DNA of 64,000 nt from the NCBI RefSeq assembly GCF_004027225.2, contig NC_044282.2:60071225-60135224 (forward strand). Direction: 5' to 3'. Every line of letters starts with the position of its first letter. Position 1 is the first letter of the stretch. Below are positions 59,001-64,000 of the stretch, in pieces. The translations under genes were made by a program, and so were the position numbers. This DNA comes from Strigops habroptila (taxonomy: Eukaryota; Chordata; Aves; Psittaciformes; Psittacidae). The notes under the pieces were generated by a model, which saw only the letters and a list, made by a program, of their open reading frames with translations, did not search any database and was not told where the DNA came from.

Positions 59001-60830
59001 TTAAAAAGCTACAAATGTTTAAGAAGCAGTCTGACGACCATCTGATCATCAGGGAAAACACCGTTATGTACAAAAGGCACTCATAACATGAAAGTGGGAA
59101 AAGGTATTTTTATGAATCTGGCACAACATCACAGTTGTTGTGCACTAATAACCTGAAGTAGAGCCAAACTGGACCATTCTACAACCTCTACCAGTTTAAG
59201 AGTGTTGTTATTCCAGCCTCCCCCGCATCAAGAATATATTCTAACCCTTTTTCATGGGAAAGCTTCATTGCAGTTATATTCACACAATGCTACTCTCACA
59301 GAGGTATATGTCTACTCTAGAGACCTTCTAGAAAATAGGGCTGGTAATAAGGGCTGCAAGTATCTGCAGACGTAGCTAACCCTGTTATAAATCACGTACT
59401 GAGCCAGCAGTGTGCTGCTCCCTCACCATAACTTACAAGTGTTCCCTGCTTATTCGGTATTAACTTACATTATAACTGCAACTAAGCTCATACAAAAACA
59501 AAAACAAAAGAAAAGCTTGGCCATAATAATTTTCAAAACAGCTACAGCTGGTTCAGTACCCACAGAAAGGAGGACGAGGCCAAACCATGCTGATGACTGA
59601 GCAGTGCTAGATAGGAACAGATTTCCTGAGGTTTCCACCACTCTGTTCCTCTCCACCCTCAGGCCAAGATGCAGCGTTTCTCAGAAACATTCAGAGATAT
59701 GAGGAACATGGGAACAAACTTAATCAGCACCCAGTACTTCACCCATTCTGATTCTGAGGCAATCTGATATTTTTAATTGCTGCTGCTTGATTTTTCCCCA
59801 TCCCTGGCAGTGTTCCAGGCCAGGTTGGACGGGGCTTCGAGCAACCTGCTCTAGTGGAAGGTGTCCCTGCCCGTGGCAGGGGGTTGGAACTGGATGAGCT
59901 TTAAGGTCCCTTCAACCCAAACCATTCTGTGATTCTATGAAACTGAAAAAAGGACCAAGGCAAGGAAGCAGAAGACAATGACCAGATGAGGTGGGACTGC
60001 CACTCAAGGACAGTAGCACAGTGGGGCAATAGTACAAGTAAACCAGGTAGAAGTGATGGTAAGAAGATCAATCTCTCAGTCCCTGCAACAAAAGTGGATG
60101 GGCAAGAAGAAGAACAGAGCGCTGCAGCTACAACTCAGCTCTCCCACATCGTTCCCATAAGGAATATGCTGTTAAAGCATTAGTGATTTCCATGAGCAGT
60201 TAGAGAAGTAAGGGGATGATGCTGTTGAGCAGCAGGAGGCTGATCTGGGGCTGAGAAAGTCCAGAGTCCACTTCAGCCATCAGCTGTGGTGGGTGACCCA
60301 AGGAAATCACTCCATCAGTGCCTCAGCTTCCATCTCCGTTGAACGGTGATAAAGATGCATCCTTTATAAAGTGCTTCAAGAGCTACTGACGAAATCCACT
60401 AAACAATTAACAGAGTACTGTTGATAAAGCTGTTTAAACGTAAAAATTCTGACTCTGTATGTGACCAAAAATCTCCCCTGTCAAACAACAATTCCCAAAA
60501 AGAATGAGAATTAACCTGCCTGTGCTCTGATTACCCTTTCATCTCTCTAGACCTCAACTGGAGACATCCAAGGTGCAACTCAGTCCTGACAACCACTTTT
60601 CCACCCGAGACACAAGCGATTAGGCAGGGAGATGGGCAGGCATACCTTTTCTCGATGGAATCAATGTTGGAGTGCAGCAGCCACAGCTCCTCCGCGTTAT
60701 CATGACGCCGCGAAGAAAAGATGAGGTGATGGCCGGTCAAACAGAGAGTCCCCTCCACCGCAAGGTAGAACGGGCGGTGCAGGACCACGTTATCCGCTCG
60801 GGGGGTCTTGATCAGCTCCGCAAACTCCAT
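37894..60830 (-). CDS. MTMR9: Myotubularin-related protein 9, catalytically inactive (10 coding exons, complete)
   Basis: Exons in transcript order: 60830-60646, 57696-57588, 55785-55660, 47905-47732, 45719-45502, 44723-44562, 42039-41898, 41288-41068, 38907-38756, 38045-37894. They total 1641 nt (546 residues plus TAG), in frame across GT...AG junctions; human MTMR9 is 549 residues. Layout: PH-GRAM domain about 1-100, myotubularin phosphatase-like domain about 120-497, C-terminal coiled coil about 507-540. The active-site loop reads [11 protein letters not shown] (333-343); active family members have HCSDGWDRTAQ, so catalytic Cys and Arg are Gly334 and Ser340 and the protein is a pseudophosphatase. 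Family knowledge: MTMR9 pairs through its coiled coil with MTMR6, MTMR7 or MTMR8 and boosts their PI3P/PI(3,5)P2 3-phosphatase activity. The reading stops four codons early relative to an in-frame remnant. Confidence 0.97.
38239..38259 (+). repeat. Poly(A) tract in MTMR9 intron 9
   Basis: About 19 consecutive A on the plus strand (poly-U in the transcript), about 200 nt downstream of the intron 9 acceptor, which itself is at 38046, in the direction of the donor. Confidence 0.9.
38756..38907 (-). CDS. MTMR9: MTMR9 coding exon 9
   Basis: Acceptor ggtttgttag|GTCTAA, donor GGGAAG|gtaagcc. It encodes [34 protein letters not shown] and [10 protein letters not shown], closing the phosphatase-like fold. 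Confidence 0.96.
39851..40857 (-). mobile_element. CR1 fragment, ~1.0 kb, in MTMR9 intron 8
   Basis: Longest CR1 here. Minus sense, and the frame at 40716-40429 encodes the CR1 reverse-transcriptase C-terminal region ([54 protein letters not shown]) before a frameshift. Its sense is the same as MTMR9. Its 5' edge lies about 210 nt from exon 8. Confidence 0.95.
41068..41288 (-). CDS. MTMR9: MTMR9 coding exon 8
   Basis: Acceptor tacgtacag|GCTGGT. It encodes [37 protein letters not shown] and [18 protein letters not shown]. The donor that preserves the frame, GAAAG|gttggt, is weak, and a consensus gtaaga donor lies 4 nt further on. Confidence 0.95.
41898..42039 (-). CDS. MTMR9: MTMR9 coding exon 7 (degenerate active-site loop)
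   Basis: Acceptor ctttcccag|GGAAGG, donor CTGCAG|gtaagac. It encodes [38 protein letters not shown] and [14 protein letters not shown] replaces the HCSDGWDR phosphatase signature, so the nucleophilic Cys and the phosphate-binding Arg are both absent. Confidence 0.96.
42040..44561 (-). other. MTMR9: MTMR9 intron 6 (2.5 kb)
   Basis: No repeat or exon recognised; unique sequence. Confidence 0.8.
44562..44723 (-). CDS. MTMR9: MTMR9 coding exon 6
   Basis: Acceptor ttcccaaag|GTTTAA, donor GATAG|gtaaatc. It encodes [37 protein letters not shown] and CLAAQCIDR. Confidence 0.97.
45502..45719 (-). CDS. MTMR9: MTMR9 coding exon 5
   Basis: Acceptor gtctctgcag|GTCATG, donor GAGAG|gtgagtg. It encodes [40 protein letters not shown] and [13 protein letters not shown]. 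Confidence 0.97.
47732..47905 (-). CDS. MTMR9: MTMR9 coding exon 4
   Basis: Acceptor tctctttcag|ACAGAT, donor GGGATG|gtaagct. It encodes [36 protein letters not shown] and [13 protein letters not shown], conserved motifs of the myotubularin-like domain. It is separated from exon 3 by the largest intron (7.75 kb). Confidence 0.97.
49399..49434 (+). repeat. Short tandem repeat TGATAGTAGG, 3 copies
   Basis: Three near-perfect copies with a 4-nt spacer after the first, in MTMR9 intron 3. Confidence 0.8.
50815..51348 (+). mobile_element. CR1 fragment in MTMR9 intron 3
   Basis: Plus sense (antisense to MTMR9), about 530 bp ending AACCATTCTGTGATTCTATG. It has the usual GGAGAAGAGAAGACTCC and GGCACAGGTTGCCCAGAG signatures. 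Confidence 0.94.
53103..53440 (-). mobile_element. CR1 3' fragment in MTMR9 intron 3
   Basis: Minus sense (same strand as MTMR9), from the ATCATAGAATAACAGAATGG tail to CTCCCTTCAGGTAACTGAAGG. It is a close relative, in inverted orientation, of the copies at 50815-51348 and 53881-54019. Confidence 0.95.
53881..54019 (+). mobile_element. CR1 3' fragment in MTMR9 intron 3
   Basis: Plus sense, 5'-truncated at GCCCCATCCCTGGCAG and ending CATTCTATGATGG. Confidence 0.93.
55660..55785 (-). CDS. MTMR9: MTMR9 coding exon 3
   Basis: Acceptor ccctgcacag|GCACTT, donor TCAGTA|gtaagtt. It encodes [38 protein letters not shown] and LSSV. Exactly 42 codons, phase 0 at both ends. Confidence 0.96.
56300..56395 (+). 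repeat. G/T-rich low-complexity tract with many GGG runs
   Basis: At least six runs of three or more G separated by short T-rich spacers on the plus strand, the template strand of MTMR9 in intron 2. It could form a G-quadruplex. It lies about 170 bp from a CR1/LTR insertion. Confidence 0.75.
56558..57545 (-). mobile_element. CR1 LINE fragment in MTMR9 intron 2, split by the solo LTR
   Basis: The 3' tail (56558-56571) and body (57092 to about 57545) are one CR1 copy interrupted by the LTR. The body shows the CR1 C-terminal coding remnant and conserved 3' region in minus-strand sense. It is older and more diverged than the CR1 copies in intron 3. Confidence 0.88.
56572..57086. mobile_element. 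Solo LTR of an avian endogenous retrovirus (515 bp)
   Basis: It starts TGTCCTGGTTTCAGC and ends AAACCATGACA (TG...CA ends). The identical 5-bp sequence ATAGA flanks both sides (56567-56571 and 57087-57091), a perfect target-site duplication. A TATA-like element is at about 56911 and ATTAAA at 56954. No internal retroviral genes are present, so it is a solo LTR left by recombination. A 5-bp duplication suits ERVL-like or related families; the class assignment is an inference. The TATA and ATTAAA order suggests plus-strand polarity, opposite to MTMR9. Confidence 0.88.
57588..57696 (-). CDS. MTMR9: MTMR9 coding exon 2 (PH-GRAM)
   Basis: Acceptor ttgctgtag|GTTTGT, donor ATCGAG|gtaagaa. It encodes [19 protein letters not shown] and [19 protein letters not shown]1 insertion ends only about 40 nt beyond the donor. 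Confidence 0.96.
59796..59940 (+). mobile_element. CR1 3' fragment in MTMR9 intron 1
   Basis: Plus sense, truncated at CCCCATCCCTGGCAG, nearly the same breakpoint as the copy at 53881, ending GTGATTCTATGA. Confidence 0.93.
60646..60830 (-). CDS. MTMR9: MTMR9 coding exon 1 (start, PH-GRAM)
   Basis: It starts [20 protein letters not shown] and runs through [13 protein letters not shown] and [15 protein letters not shown]; donor GAAAAG|gtatgc. The start has a strong context (A at -3, G at +4) and sits in a CpG island. Confidence 0.97.
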
Positions 60831-61520
60831 GCTTGCCAGCGAACGGGGAGCCGCAACAGCGCGTCGGGGAGAACTGCGGTAACCTCAGCACGGGGAACCC
60901 GGGCACGGCGCAGCGGTACGCCACCGCGGGCAGGCAGCGGCATCACCCACGGGGCGGCCGCATCTCCCGGCGTGGGGAAGCGCGGAGCGGGCACAGCGCC
61001 GCGCCCGCCCGGAGGAGGCCGAGCGCCCTCACAGGGACGCTGTCCCCCGGGGCCGCGCGGTGCCGGAAGAGCACGGGCCCGTCCCCGGATGTGGACCGTT
61101 CACGCAATGCACCGGAGCCGATCCCCGCCCTCCGAACGGGACCGCCGTCCTTACCGGAAACGCCTCTGCCGCAAGCGGCCCGGCGCGCCCCGCGGCCCCA
61201 CCGCAACCGTTCCGCGGGCTCAGCGGGCGAGCAGGGGCGGGGCTGGGCGTAAGGGGGCGGGGCCTAATCAGAGACGAGCCAATGGGGATGGGGAACCGGC
61301 GAGGGGCGGGGCTCGGGGAACGGGCGGGACGGTGGCGGCATGGTCCAGGGCGGGCAGCGGGGCGGACCCGGGGCAGGCGGGGAGCGGGCAGGGGGGCAGA
61401 GCCGGCGCGGGCGGGAGCGGGCAGAGGGGGAGAGCCTGGGGCCGGATGCGGGCAGCGGGGCAGAGCCGGGGCTGGCGGGGAGCGGGCAGCGGGGCAGAGC
61501 CGGGGTGTTTCTGCTGCTGA
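60680..61520 (-). promoter_or_regulatory. MTMR9: CpG island promoter of MTMR9
   Basis: Dense CpG and very high GC cover coding exon 1 and about 700 bp upstream. GC boxes (ggggcgggg) are at about 61234, 61255 and 61303, and a CCAAT box (agccaatgg) at 61277. No TATA box is evident, typical of a broadly expressed gene. The transcription start is not visible; it probably lies between 60850 and 61250. Confidence 0.75.
61351..61507 (+). repeat. Imperfect ~33-bp G-rich minisatellite, 5 copies, in MTMR9 CpG island
   Basis: Units begin CGGGCAG at 61351, 61385, 61418, 61449 and 61483 (spacing 31-34) and share a GGGGCAGAGCC-like core. The array lies upstream of the MTMR9 start. Its several GGG runs leave all forward frames open, which explains the long spurious reading frames here. 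Confidence 0.8.
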
Positions 61521-61999
61521 AGCACTCTGGTGACAGTTGCTGCCCACGAAGGCAGTAGGCAGAACCTGCCTGGACCGAAGCGCTGTCTTTGCAGAGGTGC
61601 CTGCCGCGGCTCCTCTCTACCTCCTAGAAAAGAACCCAAATTCAGACCTACCGCCCCAGCCCTGCGTCTTCTAAATGCCCTCAGCAGCACAGGCGGTTCT
61701 CCTCCGGGAGCACCGGCCATGGCAGAGTGTCCCACCCGAGCTGCCTGCCCCCCGCGCTGCAGGGATGCCCACAGAGCCCCCTCCATGTGGGCAACACCCG
61801 GGATTTTCTGTTTTATGGACCCCAGCGGGTGAAGGGCGGCAGCCCTGCTATCCAGAGCAGCACAGAGGAGCCCAGTTACCATTCCTTCTCAGTTACCGTT
61901 GTGTCAGGTCTTGCACCTGAGCAAGCACAATCCAGGAGCGCAGCAGAGGCTGGGATTTGCCTGGCCAGGGAGCAGCTCTGTGGAAAGGGACATGGGGGT
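61521..61999. other. Non-coding flank upstream of the MTMR9 CpG island
   Basis: Moderately GC-rich, no exon recognised. In human the XKR6 5' end lies on this side, head-to-head with MTMR9, but no XKR6 sequence is visible. Confidence 0.45.
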
Positions 62000-62171
62000 C
62001 CCCTGCCACGGGCAGGGACACCTTCCACTAGACCAGGTTGCTCCAAGCCCCGTCCAACCTGGCCTTGAACACTGCCAGGGATGGGGCAGCCACAGCTTCT
62101 CTGGGCAACCTGTGCCAGGGCCTCACCACCCTCACAGGGAAGGGTTCTCAGATCTAACCTGAACTTCCCCT
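62000..62171 (-). mobile_element. CR1 fragment lacking its 3' tail
   Basis: Minus sense, beginning inside the element at CCCCTGCCACGGGCAGGG and running to CTGAACTTCCCCT. The terminal ATTCTATGA tail is missing. Confidence 0.88.
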
Positions 62172-62423
62172 ATTACACTGCCAGCATCCCACAAGTGGTG
62201 GTGAGGAGGAGGCAGGGAATCAGCATAAGCTCAAGAGCTTTTCCCTGGGTTATCACTGTAAAGTACATCCTCATTAGGAAAGCCGCAGATCTTGGGCACA
62301 GCTGAAACTCAAGTGTCTACACTGAATTTGTTGGCAGAGGTGCAGGCAGGGATGTGGTCTGCAGCAGGCAGTAGTGACCCAGGCAATGCCAAGGAGCAGC
62401 TCACATAGCCAGATTAAGTTGAA

Positions 62424-62888
62424 GTCCAGAGGACAGGCCCTGGCATAGGGCTACAAAGATGCTCCGAGGGCTGGAGCACTTCTGCTATGGAGACAGGCTG
62501 AGAGAGCTGGGCTTGTTCAGCCTGGAGAAGAGAAGGCTCCAGCGAGACCTTAGAGCAGCCTCCAGTGCCTAAAGGGGCTGACAAGAAAGCTGGAGAGGGG
62601 CTTGTGACAGGGGCCTGCAGGGACAGGACAAGGGGGAATGGCTTTAACCTGACAGAGGGGAGATTCAGATCTTAGGAAGAAGTTCTTCCCTGTGAGGGTG
62701 GTGAGGCCCTGGCACAGGGTGCCCAGAGAAGCTGTGGCTGCCCCATCCCTGGCAGTGTTCAAGGCCAGGTTGGACACCGGGGCTCGGAGCAACCTGCTCT
62801 AGTGGAAGGTGTCCCTGCCCATGGCAGGGGGCTGGAACTGGATGAGCTTTAAGATCCCTTCCAACCCAAACCATTCTGTGATTCTATG
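62424..62888 (+). mobile_element. CR1 3' fragment, ~465 bp
   Basis: Plus sense, from GTCCAGAGG to GTGATTCTATGG. It carries about 20 bp of extra sequence near its start (about 62433-62453). It is inverted relative to the neighbour at 62000-62171. Confidence 0.92.
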
Positions 62889-64000
62889 GTTCACGAGGAG
62901 GGTTTCCCCCAAACTGGTAAATTAGCAAGATTAAAAACCAAATTCAAAGCTGTAACACTGAAATGCAGCATTTACCCTGTGAGTATTTGCGAGTCTATGA
63001 AGGGCTCCCTGCAAACCCCTGTGCTTTGAGCAAAAGCAAACTTTTAAGCAGCGGTAAGAAGACGAAACACTCTTCATGCTGACAGCAAATACCAGACATG
63101 TCCTGAAGAGGGGCTCTGTAAGCTGCGCTGGCCACATTGCTTCCTAAAAGGGGACACTGCGCTAGGAGGGTAGATGTAGGCTCTGATGCAGAACCCCAGG
63201 TCTTGCTCACCTGGAGAAACTGTGATTCCTTAGCCTCCATCTGCTTTATCTCTGAATAAGAACAAAGCATGAAAATCAGGTCATCAGACATTTTTAGGGC
63301 TCTTTCTGGAGGAGATGAATAGCTGTTTGGTACTGTCCTGCCCATGATTGTTTTCATGGTGCAAGTTCAAGATTGTTCAGCCTCTGCATGATGGAAACAG
63401 TCTGGAACTATCTGTGCAGATGTAAAGAGGCTGCTTTTGATGACAGCCTGTTCTAGGCAATTGCACAAGAGAAGGATTGAATAGGTGTTTAGGTATGGTG
63501 ACCTGAATTATTATACTCACCTCTGGTGGTGAGTTCATTTGGAGTTTGTCCAGGTTGTTACTTGTATGTCTTATTAATGCTGGCAGTTTAGGTGATTTCA
63601 ATATCTGAGAATGATTTGAAAGTCTAATTAATGACATTTTCTTCTCACAGATACATGCAAAGATTCATAATAAGGAAGATTAATTCTCCCCTTACAGCAG
63701 TTTACACTGATCCACATCATCAACCTCTCCAAAGGAGAAGAGGGGTCTCTCCTAGGTCTGGAGCTAACAGAGCATGGGAATCTGATCTGTAACTTACAAT
63801 AAAAACATGTCTACATTGCTTTCACTCCAGTGTTGGGGTGTCCTGGAAGCAGCACAGGACTCTGCATTTTGCCATTCAGACTGGGAAGCCTTTGGTATGA
63901 ATCCAGAAGTAAATACAAACTCCCACCTTTGGGGCATGAGCAGGACTGTTTAAGTGCTGGTCAGCTATGCAGTTCATCCTGGCTGGAGACGAAAAGCTGT
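62889..64000. other. Non-coding DNA at the right edge
   Basis: Nothing recognisable on either strand. Confidence 0.5.

Noticed and set aside
60672-61520. 282-codon open frame on the plus strand
   Set aside because: It overlaps MTMR9 exon 1 in antisense and runs through the CpG island and minisatellite, where stop codons are rare. Composition is Gly/Arg/Ala-rich with no domain.
61521-64000. First exon of XKR6, expected head-to-head with MTMR9
   Set aside because: No XKR-like protein sequence could be recognised on either strand.

Overview
This window is vertebrate nuclear DNA, almost certainly from a bird. The genes are split into short exons with GT...AG introns. The dominant repeat is CR1, the main avian LINE, with at least 15 fragments ending in the typical ATTCTATGA-type 3' tail. 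One solo endogenous-retrovirus LTR is also present. There is no sign of bacterial, plasmid or phage organisation. A non-galliform bird is a guess based only on the LTR type.

Two protein-coding genes can be reconstructed exon by exon, both on the minus strand. (1) TDH, L-threonine 3-dehydrogenase: eight coding exons between 10124 and 5060, 1122 nt, 373 codons plus stop, frame intact across every junction. A probable tiny noncoding first exon with a TATA box and inverted CCAAT box lies near 13.57-13.65 kb. (2) MTMR9, a catalytically dead myotubularin: ten coding exons between 60830 and 37894, 1641 nt, 546 codons plus stop, starting in a TATA-less CpG island (about 60.7-61.5 kb). The order MTMR9 then TDH on the same strand matches the human 8p23.1 arrangement, where TDH is a pseudogene.

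Layout: 1-5.06 kb, non-coding DNA downstream of TDH with one CR1 fragment and a hexanucleotide microsatellite. 5.06-13.6 kb, TDH. 15.6-16.1 kb, a GC-rich orphan CpG island holding nine copies of a 20-21 bp minisatellite. 16.5-34 kb, no recognisable gene, scattered CR1. About 34-37.9 kb, unique sequence that probably includes the MTMR9 3' UTR. 37.9-60.8 kb, MTMR9, with CR1 copies in introns 1, 2, 3 and 8. 60.7-61.5 kb, CpG-island promoter with a second minisatellite (about 33 bp unit). 61.5-64 kb, non-coding with an inverted pair of CR1 fragments.

The two genes are neighbours but not functionally coupled. TDH is a mitochondrial enzyme of threonine catabolism. MTMR9 is a cytosolic or membrane-associated regulator of phosphoinositide 3-phosphatases. 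The most notable details are an early stop that trims the MTMR9 C-terminus by four codons, a 4-nt tandem splice donor at MTMR9 exon 8 whose downstream site would give an immediate stop, a solo LTR with perfect 5-bp target duplications nested inside a CR1, inverted CR1 arms inside MTMR9 intron 3, and the two GC-rich minisatellites. No novel multi-gene system was found.
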